Notes: generated from the letters alone by a model not told the origin. A stretch of DNA of 64,000 nt from Jacaranda mimosifolia (GCA_018894105.1 CM032122.1:33573404-33637403); one strand, 5' to 3'. Positions 1 to 12,238 are shown, numbered from the stretch's first letter. Numbers and translations are program-made.

Positions 1-384
1 TATATATATATGGTGATGTATAGTTATATCGAGTCGGCCATTATTCAATTAATCAAGCAGGATCATTATCATACTTATACGTGTAGAGTTGTGTTTAAAC
101 TTGAATGACATGAGATGCATGTACTTATTCAAAAAATAAATAAATAAGTAAATAAATAATTATATGGAGTCGCATTGTATTCAAACCTGATCGATCCTCG
201 GCCCATTGAAAAGCTTGTAAATGGATCCATGGGCCAAACTTGGCCCATTCGTGATGAGCTATATCTAAGATTGGTTCTGTACTTCTGTTGCCACCAACAG
301 CCTAAAACTCTTGGGCCAAGCCCAAGAAAGAAAAAAAATCTGTCTAGATTAGGCGCTTTTACTGCTATGTGTCCATTGAAAATG
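1..384. other. Left-edge spacer with GGCCCA cluster
   Basis: No convincing gene. Positions 200-325 hold five copies or half-copies of the plant site II motif (GGCCCA at 200 and 242, TGGGCC at 230 and 312, GCCCAA at 320). Such motifs are usually bound by TCP factors in promoters of housekeeping genes. No downstream coding exon is visible on the + strand before 1589, so the cluster could serve a gene off the left edge on the minus strand or be a relic. Confidence 0.3.
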
Positions 385-1471
385 AGCAAATTGCATTTCA
401 CCCCCTCAAAAATTGCAATTCAATAGTAAAATTTGTCCCAACAAATTATATGGCTACTAAGTAATAACCCCTCATGAAAGTATGTTGGTACAAGCACTTT
501 ACATGTTATATGTACTTTTGTGATACAAATTTATCCTTAAAAATCCATCTCTCTTTGTGGTAATCTTTTTGTATCATTCCCATTTTATAATTTACTCTAT
601 TTATTTCAATTTCATTTCTAAAAATAGAAAATTTAACCCAAAAAAAATGTAAATGGAAAGATTTGATGAAAGTATTGAAAATGCTCAAAATTAAACGAGA
701 GAATTTTAAAATACAAAGTAATTAATTTGAGGTTTTCAATTACCTTGATGCTTGTAAAAATTTGCATTACATACTTTTAATTGGATTTTGTATATTTTTC
801 ATGCTATAGTAGGTTCAGACATTTTTATTTTCTTTTTGGTTTCTATTAAAAATTATAGCACCTATAAGCCAACTATTTTAACATGTATTTTTAATCACTG
901 AGGAAATAGAAAAGCAGTATGCCCATTACTTAAAACTTTTTATATAAAATTATTGATGACTTATCAAAGTTGCATTATCTTTTTAAATAAAAGATATTTA
1001 ATTAATTTTTTTTAGCTACTAAAGATTTTCATAACCAAAATTAATATAAGTGGATCCATAATAGTATAAAGTTGAGATACCTTTTATCCATAGAATGAAA
1101 GACAACATAATTTACAATATAAATTAGTAACTTTTTAAATACATCATGACTTTGTCCCTTTGAACGAAAATCGTAGGCTGCAAATTTTCTTTTAATGGAA
1201 AATATTAATTTCTTTTAATAGAAACATATTATTCTACTACTTTGATTAATTAAATTACCTATTATAAGAGAAAGTGTAAAACTTTCAAAGGGTAGAATTT
1301 GTTATAAAAATAACTGAAAAATACAATAAAATTGTGAAAGAGTTGGTTAGGAAGAATTAGGATGCAAAATGCTTCAGCTAAAGCATTGTAGGGGCTAAAG
1401 TGCATTTTCTCGCTTTGTGGGGGAGATTAATGACAAAATGCATTTTTTTTGAGGAGAAGTGCAATTTGCCC
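385..1471. mobile_element. MITE/MULE-like element with terminal inverted repeats
   Basis: The left end at 385 (GCAAATTGCATTTC) is matched in inverse orientation by the right end at 1437-1470 (GAAGTGCAATTTGCCC). The next ~20 bases also align (CTCAAAAA then TGCATT). The interior is AT-rich and non-coding. I could not find a clean target duplication. The right end lies only a few bases before the likely TATA box of the RAMP4 gene. Confidence 0.4.
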
Positions 1472-1477
1472 ACAGAA

Positions 1478-1484
1478 ATATATA
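1478..1484 (+). promoter_or_regulatory. Putative TATA box of the RAMP4 gene
   Basis: ATATATA at 1478-1484 lies about 105 bases before the start codon, leaving a leader of roughly 75 bases. No classical ERSE or P-UPRE unfolded-protein-response motif is visible nearby. The assignment rests on position and composition only. Confidence 0.4.
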
Positions 1485-1588
1485 CTCCGGAATTAGGAGA
1501 AGCGTTGGCGACTGGCAAGACAAAGCAGAAGAAATTCTCTCGACTATTTTCCAATCTCCATTTCCACCTGCAATTCTCTTCCTCTACC

Positions 1589-3519
1589 ATGGTAAAATAT
1601 CAACTCCCCGATCCTTTTTTCATAATTTTTATAGTTAGATTATTCATGTATTCCATATATTTTTCATATTTTCTTGTTAATCGCGTGTGAATTTAAAGAT
1701 TTTCCTTGAAATTAACGTCGTAATTGACCGTTTGATCTATGACTCATATTTTTATTTTCCCTTTTTGCGAGATGAATTTTTGTTGTCGCTATGGGGGAAA
1801 AAATGAAAAAGTTGAATTATTGGGAAGTCGCATATGAATCGAATTGTTCTATAATCTGAATGATGAAAAGTCGGTGCTTTGTAAGTGAAAACTTGTATAG
1901 GGTGAACTTTTGTGTAATAACTTATTTTCATGTAACGATGAAGAAGAAAGGAAAAAAGAGTAAAAAAAAAAAAAAAAAAAAAAAAGAGAGAGGGAAAGAA
2001 AAAGAAAAAATGGATGTTCTTACATCTGCCCAGTCCTGGGATTAGGATTGCTTCGTTGTAGTCATGTAATTGGAAATGCTAAATTGTGTTTCTGAATTTT
2101 ATCTGCGGAAAGAAGATGTGTCGTTGTTGCAATCTTAGCTTTCAAGGTTTTGGCTAATAAAGCAGGTGAAAAATAGCGTAGTTGACCTAATTGTTGTGTT
2201 GTATATTGGAATGAGAGCCATCTCTTTGGCTGCTTATGAATTGAATGATTTCAAAGCAAATTTGGAAAAACTCCAATATGAGAGGGTTTCAAATCTATGT
2301 TGATTGGAGAAATAACTCAAAACGGTTACTATAGAATTTGAAATAACAGTAATTTATAATCTTCCAAATAAGAGCTGCCAATGTATTATTGTGGATTCAA
2401 AATCCTTAATTCCCAAATCCCTCCTATTCAAATACAAGGTTAGTGAATTTGTTAATTCTAGTTTTGCTTATGTAATTTTTTGCTTATTTTCAGAAGAAAA
2501 CTTTGCCATGGCAGTTTAAAAATTTGCAACAGATTTTTTTCATGATGATAATTTGCTAACTCATTTGACAAGGATTCTCCCTTTGTGACTCACTGATGGC
2601 TTGCTGTTCTGTTGTGTTCTTTAGACAATCTCAAAGCGTGTAGCAGATAGGAAGGTGATGAAGTTTGAGAAGAACATAAAGAAAAGAGGTGCGACAGGTG
2701 AAACAACTAAAAAGAAAGGCAGTTCTTATCCTGTTGGCCCTGTGGTGCTTGGCTTTTTCATATTTGTCGTCATTGGATCTTGTGAGTTGCCCTCATAACC
2801 AATTTGCATCTTTCTTTCTGCATGACGAGGGGTCATGTTTATAATCAATTCTTTTAGTGTCTTTGCATGCGCATATAATTTTGGGTTCCTGTGAGTTATT
2901 CCCAGAAATTGTTGTTCTCAAAAATTGCTTCTCATGTGGCTACTAACATTAACTTTTGGCATTTAACTACAGAATGTGGTGGATACATGAGTGAAATCAT
3001 ATTTAAATAATAGTACCATTGTGTTATCTTTTGAACTGTACAAGTTTTTACTGGTATGATATCCTATTCTTCTCCAAGGAGGAGTAAAACAGTGAAAAAA
3101 ATTGGGGGGCAGTCTGATGCATCTTGTCGTTTTAGCATCTGACTTAGGTTTGAGGTGTGAGACATGGTGCTCCATATACAAGTGAGTGTTCATTTTTTGT
3201 TAAAGTCACTGATGTCATCTGACTATTAGTGCACATAACTTGGATAGCGGGACTTAAAAAGTTAAATCAGTTGAATTGCCTGGGTGGGGCAGTGAACTAA
3301 CTCTTCCTTCTGTCCTGAAGATCTTTATGATTTCCTCATGTGGCTACTGCTCTTTCACTTCATGTTTGGAGGAACCATGAAACCATTGACCAGTTGCTTG
3401 CCTGCTTTTTTTGTATTTGAGATCATTAGCCCAATAGTTTACTGATTACTGGTTTATTTTCTCCTTTCCCAGCTTTATTCCAGATTATCCGTACGGCAAC
3501 AAGTGGAGGCATGGCTTGA
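1589..3519 (+). CDS. SERP1: SERP1/RAMP4-type ER stress-associated protein
   Basis: This 68-residue tail-anchored ER membrane protein associates with the Sec61 translocon and is thought to stabilise nascent membrane proteins under stress. Coding exons are 1589-1591, 2625-2781 and 3473-3519 (207 nt including TGA), all joined by GT-AG introns in frame. The protein opens MTISKRVADRK, has a basic cytosolic half with KFEKNIKKRG, then the hallmark SSYPVGPVVLGFFIFVV membrane segment (about residues 37-60) and ends ATSGGMA. Length and C-terminus match the family exactly. The first intron directly follows the ATG, so the first coding exon is only the start codon. The next gene downstream, SEC61 gamma, encodes part of the channel RAMP4 binds. 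I see no damage. The identification is from remembered family sequence. Confidence 0.93.
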
Positions 3520-5688
3520 AAGATGCGCAGTAAGTCAACAACGAGGTTAAGAATACATATATATTATGTAAATTAGGGCTGTGAGCAACTGTTGGCATGG
3601 AGTGACTATGTCCTTGTAGATTGAAAGTAATGTGATGAAGGTTTTTATGACTTATGACACTTATCTATTATGAAAGAATGCAGCTAATCTTAGCGTATTC
3701 TGGGCATGTTTGCATCTTCTCCACTGTTGCAGCTGCTTTCCTTTTGGGCATTAGGGTTTTGTGCGGCTGGGCTTTTATAGCTTACAAGACTAGTATTGCA
3801 ATTTCTAAGATCATTCTTTAATTGTAGATAGTCTACTTTTAGACTTTAGAGGAACTCAAGTTTAGTTTTGGTCTTTTATATTCTAAAATTATTTTTATGC
3901 ATTGTGTCTAAATCAATAAACAAATCAAGAAATATAGGCAAGCAAAACGAACTTCCAATTCTTCGATTATACAATTAAACAAAATCAACTTTCTCCGACT
4001 CCTCCATTCTAGGGTTGTAAATAAGTTGGACATTAATAGTGTTTTCGGAAAACCCACTAAAGGGATCAGGGGAAGGGAAATTTTACTGCTAAAGTGATCA
4101 ATGGAAACAGTGAAAATACTTGGGGGAGGTGATACTATGTGATCCTCCAAATAACGAAGAACAAATTTGAACTCATAGAAATGCAAATCTTATGTTTAAA
4201 AATTCTCTCTCTCTCAAAGAACGCTAATTTGACAACTCATAAGTCATAACTCCAACAAAACAACTTTCAATATTAGGAGCATCCTTGAATCTTCATCAAA
4301 AGAATCCTCTTCCCCATACTTATATCCAGAATTAGAATTGAATAAAGGAGATGATTTAAAAATCAATGATTGATTAGTGCACTCATGATGCGCGATTCTA
4401 TGATCCAAAACTGCCCTAGATAATATGCCTAATGAAGAGCTCACAAACTCTAAAAAACACAACAAAATCACGAGGGGGACGACCCCCGTGAACCCAGATA
4501 ACAGTAACACGACCAAAGCCGAAGCGCCTACTCACGCCGCGACGCACTTTGAGCACCAGTCTTAAGGGTTGCATGCTGGTTGGGCGGTGCTTATGTTGCA
4601 TGTGCTTGTGTGCGAGGTGCATGGGTGGCCGCCCACTCTCTATGAACAACGACCCCGTCACCGATTTCTATCAAACTTATGGACTCTAATTTCATTTTTT
4701 GAACTGAGTTTTGATTTGGACTTGTCCAATTAGTTCCTGTGCTCAAAACTAGACATGTCTCACCCCTAAGTTAAAGATTTTCAAGAATTTTTTTACTGAT
4801 TTTAGGAAGTTAGAAAATTCTTGTAAAGAGATAAAGTGAATAAAAACGTAAAAATATAAGAGATTACTTTAGGAAAACATTTTGTATCACCGACAAGGCA
4901 TACTTTTAAGTTTTTGGAAGATGCAATGCGCCAAGCGGAATATCTTTGGGAACAACCAGTTATGGGAACCCACGAATCTTCTACTTTGTCAAGCGTCGAA
5001 TTATTCAAAATTCCTAAGAGCTAAAAAATAACAATAAAACAAATATTATCAAGATTTAATAAAATTAACTAACTAATATAAGGTAAAATTAAAACTGAGC
5101 TTATAATGTACTTTCAATATATATATATATATAATTTTCATTAAAAGTAGGGAGTTTGATGATATGAAAAATTAAAACCCTAAAGGTAAAAAAGTAAAAA
5201 AATAAATAAATGAGCCCAATTAAATAAAATATAATTAAGTAAAAGACCAGTAACTCAATAACTTAAGTCTATCGAGATAAGCTCCCAAACCCATGTGGAC
5301 CAAAGCCACTAAACACTTGGCCATTAATCTATAAATACTAGTTTTCAAAGTCAAAATTGATGCAAAAAATCATTTATAAAAATCCTGAACTTTGACTCTA
5401 CAAAATGCATTTCGAGAGTAGAAATCCTACCAACTTGCTGATCTCCATAAAGAGCCCTAGCTTCATTTCCGTGTAGCTTGAATCTTAATTCAAAATAGTT
5501 AAAATTCATTTAAATTTAAATAATTAAAATAAGCTTTCACGTTTAATATTTTTGTGTAATATTATACTAATTGTTACTTAAATTATGAATTATTTTTCTA
5601 TATTATAATAAAATTATTTTTTTTTAGTAAGGAAAGAATTTTAAGTTGAATTTACATAAAAAAAAAATGCCCAAAAAATATTGAAAAC

Positions 5689-5732
<44 letters not shown>

Positions 5733-5930
5733 ATATAAGGTTAATATTGTATCATATTTAATTTAAGAGGACAAGTATTATAATCTCTTTTTTTAACACA
5801 CAAAGTCCATTAAATTTGAACCTCAAATTATAATAATTATTAAAATTTAAACATCAAATTTTATACTTGCATACGAAGGTGATGTGGTTGGATCATGGAT
5901 GGAATTGCCATTAAATAGATAAGTATTGTG
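3520..5930. other. Spacer between RAMP4 and SEC61G genes
   Basis: AT-rich spacer including the RAMP4 3' region. A more GC-rich patch at about 4440-4660 reads on the minus strand as short peptides, in two overlapping frames, that match nothing I recognise. It could be a decayed gene or transposon fragment. A (TA)n/(TG)n microsatellite lies at 5692-5730. No RNA gene seen. Confidence 0.5.
5692..5730. repeat. (TA)n(TG)n microsatellite
   Basis: About four TA repeats are followed by about fourteen TG repeats. Such tracts are typical length-polymorphic markers. Confidence 0.9.
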
Positions 5931-6171
5931 TAGGAGTGCAAACGAGTCAAGTAAGTTCGCGAGCCTCACGAGTCGAGCTAAATCGAGCTTGAGCCATAAT
6001 TTGATCTAATCTCGAGTCGTTTGTATTTAGGGTTGAACCTGCAATTTTTTACAATTTATTTGTCAATTCGAGCATTGTCGAGTCGAGTCAAGTCAAATTC
6101 AACCTTAAAATATTAAGTTTATTGAGTTTGAACTCGAAAATTTTGCCAAAACTTGATTCGATTGCACCCTA
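5931..6171. mobile_element. Degenerate hAT-type MITE
   Basis: The element starts TAGGAGTGCAAACGAGTC and ends in the inverse form ATTCGATTGCACCCTA, the end structure of many plant hAT MITEs. The interior is rich in GAGTCGAG words. The flanking 8-mers match at only 5 of 8 positions, so the copy is old or the duplication has decayed. Confidence 0.6.
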
Positions 6172-6205
6172 ATACTATGTTATTAGTTTAGAGGTAAAGT
6201 GCATT

Positions 6206-6617
6206 TAGGGATGGCAACGGGCGGGTTTGGCATGACTCGGGACCCACCCCGTCCGCCTTCTCTTTGGCCCCGCCTAACTCGTTCTTCTTCTTTTAACCAT
6301 ATTTTCTTTATCATCACCTGAATGTACAAAATTTGCTGTGGTGGGTAGCAGGTTTGAGAGAATAAAATTGAAACAAGTAAAAAAAAAGAGAAGCCATAAT
6401 TTTCTAATATAGTATTATAGCCTACCGAATATATATATATGTTATATATAATATATTACTATATGAGACGGGTCCATCTAAACCCGTAACCCGCTCCGAA
6501 CCTGGGTGGATTTTTCTAATCAAGATCCGCTATTCGCTCCGAACTCTATTTGTTTCACCCCAAACACGTCCCATTCAGGGTGGGTTCCCGATTTATCAGG
6601 ACCCATTACCATTCCTA
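6206..6617. mobile_element. hAT MITE, 412 bp, with 8-bp target duplication
   Basis: Termini are TAGGGATGGCAACGGG and, inverted, CCCATTACCATTCCTA. The element is flanked on both sides by a perfect AGTGCATT duplication (6198-6205 and 6618-6625). The 8-bp duplication plus TA-G/C-rich ends define the hAT superfamily. There is no coding capacity. It ends about 130 bases upstream of the likely SEC61G TATA box. Confidence 0.88.
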
Positions 6618-6745
6618 AGTGCATTTATAGCATTATTGAATGGCATGGACGATAAAACTCGTTATTCCTCGGGGCTACTTGCGGTATTTCAGATATCGTC
6701 ATACTCCTAGGATTATACTTGGACTCTTTTTCCGTTTCCTTCCAC

Positions 6746-6754
6746 AAATATAAA
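6746..6754 (+). promoter_or_regulatory. Putative TATA box of SEC61G
   Basis: AAATATAAA at 6746-6754 lies ~90 bases before the start codon. A CT-rich then GA-rich leader follows (TCTCTGG, then GAGAGAGGAG). Assigned by position and composition. Confidence 0.45.
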
Positions 6755-6842
6755 TTAGTTTAATTCTTATTCCTCTTTTCATCAATTTCTCTGGTCTCAA
6801 ATCTCAGATCTACAGAGAGAGGAGAAATTAATTCGAAGAGAC

Positions 6843-7143
6843 ATGGATGCTTTGGACTCAGTTTTCGATCCCTTGAGGGATTTTGCCAAGGACAGTGTTC
6901 GCCTCGTTAAGCGTTGCCACAAGCCTGATCGCAAAGGTACAACTCCTGCAAGCCTCTTTTACGAGCTGATTGGTTTTTGTTTCGATCTAGTTTGATTAAT
7001 TTGTTTATGTTATTCATATTCATGTAGAATTCACCAAAGTCGCGACTCGAACGGCGATCGGGTTTGTTGTGATGGGTTTCGTCGGATTTTTTGTTAAGTT
7101 GATTTTCATTCCTATCAACAACATTATCGTCGGTGCTTCTTAA
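6843..7143 (+). CDS. SEC61G: Sec61 gamma subunit (SecE homologue)
   Basis: This is the small single-pass subunit of the Sec61 protein-conducting channel, which clamps the alpha subunit in the ER membrane. Exons are 6843-6936 and 7028-7143 (210 nt, 69 residues); the intron is GT-AG with phase 1. The protein starts [20 protein letters not shown], continues with the cytosolic helix [16 protein letters not shown], and has one membrane helix (about residues 38-66) ending [12 protein letters not shown], the conserved C-terminus. Length equals the plant family norm. The ATG is preceded by GAAGAGAC and no earlier in-frame ATG fits. Its neighbour upstream on the same strand is RAMP4, a Sec61-associated protein. 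There is no sign of decay. Confidence 0.95.
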
Positions 7144-7217
7144 AGGTTTGGTAGGTAGTTTTTTATTTTCCTTTTTCTCTTTTTAACGACCTGATATGAA
7201 TTTTATTTAGTTTTTTT

Positions 7218-7341
7218 GTTTAGGTGAACTAATGGATTTGATGACATGATAAAGAATTCTGCAAATTTAAGTCTTTTTTGGTTTAGGTGAACTAATGGAT
7301 TTGATTGCAAGATAAAGAACTCTGCAAATTTAAGTCTTTTT
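7218..7341. repeat. 63-bp tandem duplication downstream of SEC61G
   Basis: Two adjacent copies begin GTTTAGGTGAACTAATGG (7218 and 7281) and differ at only a few bases. They fall just after the stop codon, probably in the 3' UTR or its flank. Confidence 0.85.
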
Positions 7342-7845
7342 GTGCTCATTGAAATATTTATGGAGTTTTGCTTTGGTGTAGGTGTGTTTTCTTGTCATGC
7401 ATCTGTACAACTGCTGCTAGAGACATTCCAGAAAAATAAAGGAATTATTAAAGGAGTTGTCTTTGAAGTAGATTCAATAGTCTGTTGTGTATATTCTGAA
7501 TTTGCTGAGGCATGCCCATTTTGCTAAAAATGCCTTTTGCTAAGCTTAAATCAAATGATGGTAAAGAAGTAATGTAGATGAGTAAATGGTTTTGAATTAT
7601 TTATAGATGTGGTCTAAAATTGCCAGGTCTACCTATGAGGGCAAAGAGAGTTGTTTTTGAATATCTAAAATGGATTACCCCCTTGTTGGTATCATATAAT
7701 CTTCAGGGAGTATCTGATAGTGCAGAACTTAGCCTTGATGAAAGTGACATGAATTAAAAAGATGTCACGGTTAAACACAGAGTGCATATCTCTCATGCCG
7801 GGCTTCATTTATTGGTTTGAAGCAAATCCTGTGGTGGATGTATAT

Positions 7846-8053
7846 AAAAAGCAAATTTAGGATGTATCAGCTGTTGATCCTAAATCTCTGGGACAGGCCT
7901 GTTCCACTACTTCAAATACCTGTACATTGATCTCGTTATGAGAATATTGAAAAAGCAAAGTTAGAATGTATCTGCCGCTGATCCTAAATCTCTGGGACAG
8001 GCCTGTTTCACAACTTTAAATACGTGCATATTGATCTCATTATAAGAATAAGG
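7846..8053. repeat. 104-bp tandem duplication
   Basis: Two direct copies at 7846-7949 and 7950-8053 share the core CTAAATCTCTGGGACAGGCC. They differ by scattered substitutions, so the duplication is older than the one at 7218. Confidence 0.85.
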
Positions 8054-11000
8054 ACCTGCTTTTGCATTTTTGGCCATATTTTTCTACTGAGAACAGAAAT
8101 TATAGTCAGAACCTAGCATATATAAAAGGATTTTTAAATATGTGGAAAATGTTTAATTCATAAATGCTTAGACCCTTAGATTACATCTCAATTCTCAAAC
8201 CTTGGATCACCAAATAATGAAAGTTCATTCGTATATGAGTATGCATCAGTTAACCATGAGCGTGCATAGCTCTGTTTATGTCTCCATTCATGGGAGCATG
8301 ATTGATTTTTTCAGTTAAAGTTTACTCTCTTCCTTCAGCTTGCTATGTCGATGGAGTTGAATTTTCTTACCACTGGGGGCATAATTGAATCTTTTGAGTT
8401 CTTGTACTTAGATGTTCAAAGCGATTGAAGAACAGCTTCTCCAATTAAAAAAAAGGGGGTTACTTTAGAATGATTTAATTGGTATTGCTATGTTGTAATA
8501 TTTGTGAAATGTGACAAATTATTTATGTGCCTTTTACTTCACTTCTTGCTCAGTGAGAGATGCGAGTCCATTTGACAATAATGAGGGACATAGTCTTCCC
8601 TCGCCAGAAACTAATTTTGGTCTCGGTTCTATAAGTTAAATATTGAAATAGTAGGTTGAGGACAAGGGAAGGACTAACTGAAGCTTTTGTGTGAAATTGC
8701 AGGCTTTCTCTTGGTACTAACCTGGATAGCATCCAATAGCACCAAAAGCAAGGAGGAATGCTACTTACGATTAATTAGCCCCTTTTTAAAGATTTTGTAG
8801 GACTTCTCCATGTAATAGTTGACAGTTATGTTACATTTATTTTCTCAATTATGAACTTCCATGCACAACTTTGTCTCTTTTACCCAATATATTCCCATGA
8901 AGGCTTTATGTTGAACTACACAGCTACGTTCTGCTTTCACTTCATTGGATGCTGTAGTTGTAAATTGGTTTTGAATTAGTTGGGTCGAGATTTGCAATCA
9001 TAGGCTGTGATTGCTTATGAGCCAATGTCTCATTTTTCATGTTTCTAAGATTTTGAGGTTTTTTTGGTGTTTTAAAGATATGAGATTGGAAAATGATTTT
9101 GTGAATGATTGTGAGATAAAGTGTAATAATTATGATGATGTAATGGGTTGATGTGATGTGAAATTGTGATTGATTGTGAGATTGTCTATGAGAAATGTTT
9201 GAGAGAATGAGAATGTTTTATGAGATTTGATTTTTGGGGGGTTGTTTTGAATTGAGAATATTAAAAAAAATTAAAAAAATAATAACAAATATAATAAATT
9301 GCATTTTTTGGGGTTATTGTTTAAAAATTGACAATGAATTAATTTATTAATTTAGAAAAATATAATTTCTACTAAGTAAAAAAATAATTTATTTTGTTTA
9401 TCATATTTATTTCAACAAATTGTTTACTAATTGAATTAGTTAGATTTTTTTTAAATAATATGTGAAAAGAATGAAGAAATCCGTATTGATTGAAATTTAA
9501 TTTTTAAATAAATTTTTTCTATTTTTGTGTTTTAATTTTTATTTTTTTTAAGTCAATAATTTCTGCCAAAATTTATAATTTTTCTGGCAAAATAAATTAT
9601 ATAAGCCAAAATTCTTTTCCATCCCTTAATCTAGAATAATTGTAATAAAAATGAATTAGTTTTGTGTGTTTAATTTGAAAAAAAAAATTGAATGACATCA
9701 ATAAGAAAGTTACGTTATTCATAAGTTTTTTTCGCCAATTACATTTCATGATTTATAAAAATGGAATTATTTAGGGTACTTTTATTTGATAATAAATTTC
9801 TTAAAAAAATTATTCAAATAAAATATAATTAAATATTTAAATTCGAGGCATGCAGAAAAATAAATTATTTAGTACGAATAAAAATATCGAAGAATGAAAA
9901 TTCTCACACAATGTGCTTATATCATAAATCCTAATTATATGAATATATAACATATTAGTGTAAAGATTACATATTCTTGCAATTAAAAATAAATAAATTT
10001 CTCAAATCCTAGTTACATGTAACACATTTTTAGCAAAAAAATCAACATTTGTTGCAAAAAAAAAAAAATGCAGTTAAAGTGAGGTGTGAGACATCAGACG
10101 AGGAGAGAGGGGGACAAAGGTGAGGCGTGTGTGTGTGTGTCAGTGTGTGTGAGAGAAAGAGAGGAAAAGGTGAACCATGAGATAGAGAGAGAATATTTAA
10201 TTGTAAATGAGGATTTTGATACAAAAACTCATTTGCAACAAAGACTCAACACTTGTCTCACATCCAAATGCACACCCACCTATTTATTGTGTTTTTGAGG
10301 AGGAGAAACGATAACTTTTTCCACAAGCATAACTTTTTTAGAAATTTAAGGTAGGAATTAAAGTTAATTAAAATTTACTTGTTTATTGATTTGCTTGGGT
10401 GCCATCAAATTGTGTTAGGATTAAATTTTATCAAGATGTCAACTACAAGGCATACCTATTCATTTTATGATTAGTTCGAGTACAATTCAAATCGGATCGG
10501 GTTAAAATAAATCAATATGATGAAGTTTATAATATATGACAAGCATAAAAGTTTATTTTCATTTTTCCCGACATCTTGTTGACTGATCTTTTTTCGGAAC
10601 TATAGTTGATTTCTATTGGCAATTGACCATCAGTCAAAAGTAAAATTGAATTCCCTTTGGAATTTGACCTTTATGTGAGAGTGAAAATGAGTTTCTTTTT
10701 TAGATCTCAAACCCAAAGGCAGACAATAATGATGAAGGATTTTTGGTAAAATATTTTATAAAATAATTTTGAAATTTATAAAAAGTTTTAATCTTATTGA
10801 AGTGTTTGGATGTAATAAAATTTTAAAACATATAAGATGTTCTTAACAAAAAAAATTTGTTATTCAAATAGTTAAAATTAAATGAGATTGTTAAGATTTT
10901 AATAATAAATTAATATCTTCTTATTTTGCTTAAAAGAACTTATAAAATTTTATAATCTCTTTTTTGAAAAAAATTATCAAATACTTTTTTATATTATTCT

Positions 11001-11095
11001 TAAAACTTAAATCTATTTTGAAATTCCATATTAACATTCAATCGGGTAGGTACCTATAAAGTAAAATGTGTATTTTCCCACTCAAACTTTCTGGT
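8054..11095. other. AT-rich spacer
   Basis: No gene or RNA recognised. Holds a TG/GA microsatellite at about 10119-10165 and G/T-rich, weakly MITE-like sequence at 9040-9260. Otherwise it is AT-rich unique-looking sequence. Confidence 0.5.
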
Positions 11096-12238
11096 TAGGC
11101 CTGTAAATGGGTAGGGTGATACCCTACCCACACCCATATCCTAAAATACCCAAACAAAAATACCCAATTTTTACCCTACCCTAAAATACCCAAAAGAATA
11201 AGACCCTAACCCTACCCTACCCTAACTAACCTAAGACCCATTGGGTCTAGTTTATTGAATTTATATTTTTAATGTATACACTAATTTTCTTAAATATATA
11301 GTAAAAATATTATTTGGCATACGATAACAAAAAATAATTTTTCTTCTGTATTTAATTTAATCATTAAGTTTAAATTAATTAATTTTAAACTTTTCACTAA
11401 TTAAATTAACTATTTTATTAATATAATAGTTAAACTTTATTAATATAATTAGCAGCTAAACTTTTTGCTAATTAAAAAAAACATACAATTTAAAATTAGT
11501 TTTATTAAAACAGTTTTTAAAAAAAAGTTAATAAAAATAGTTTATTAAAAAAAATTAATAAAACCAATTTATTAAAAAAAACAGTTAATAAAAACAGTTT
11601 ATTAAAAAAGCATACAGTTTATTAAAAAATAGTTTATTAAAAAATAGTTAATAAAAACAGTTTATTAAAAACCATAAAGTTTATTAAAAAAATAGTTAAT
11701 AAAAATTGTTTGAAAGCAAAAAAAAAATTCTATATTTAATTTTATAAAAACAGTTAATTTCTCTATTAATAAACTTTATTTATTAGCAAAATTAATTTTA
11801 TTGATTATTTTTGTAAAAAAATTTATTTCACTATTAATTTTATTAATAAAAAACGTTCAACTGTTGCTATTCCAATTTTTTCAAAAAAAAAATTGCTATC
11901 TCAATTTATTAACTTTATTAATTTTATTAATTTAGTTTAATTTTTAATTAAAAAAATTATTTAATTGTTACCGTTCATTCACATATTTATAATTTTTATA
12001 TATAAAAAGTTTATCATTAATATAAATTTAATTTTGGTATAAACAATTTTTAGTTTAATAAATTAAATTTAAGAATAAAGTAATGGGTAAGTTATGGGTA
12101 TGGGTACATGGGTATTTTATGGGTATAGACCCTACCCATATCCATTACATTATATTTAATAAGTATGGGTATGGGTATAGGTATGAATATGATATTTTGG
12201 ACCTGGGTAGGGTATTACCCTACCCATTTACAGGCCTA
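11096..12238. mobile_element. hAT-type MITE, 1143 bp, perfect target duplication
   Basis: The ends are TAGGCCTGTAAATGGGTAGG and its inverse ...CCCATTTACAGGCCTA. The flanking 8-mer TTTCTGGT is duplicated exactly (11088-11095 and 12239-12246). The subterminal arms (~150 bp) are full of TACCC/GGGTA words that fold on each other. The centre is AT-rich with many TTTATTAAAAA repeats and no transposase. It ends about 220 bases before the DUF538 start codon. Confidence 0.9.

Noticed and set aside
1860..2045. 61-codon frame with a poly-Lys run
   Set aside because: It falls in the RAMP4 first intron, and the Lys run is just a poly-A tract.
4244..4661. Minus-strand open frames of 81-90 codons between RAMP4 and SEC61G
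   Set aside because: No recognisable family, frames overlap each other, and no splice-supported gene model could be built.
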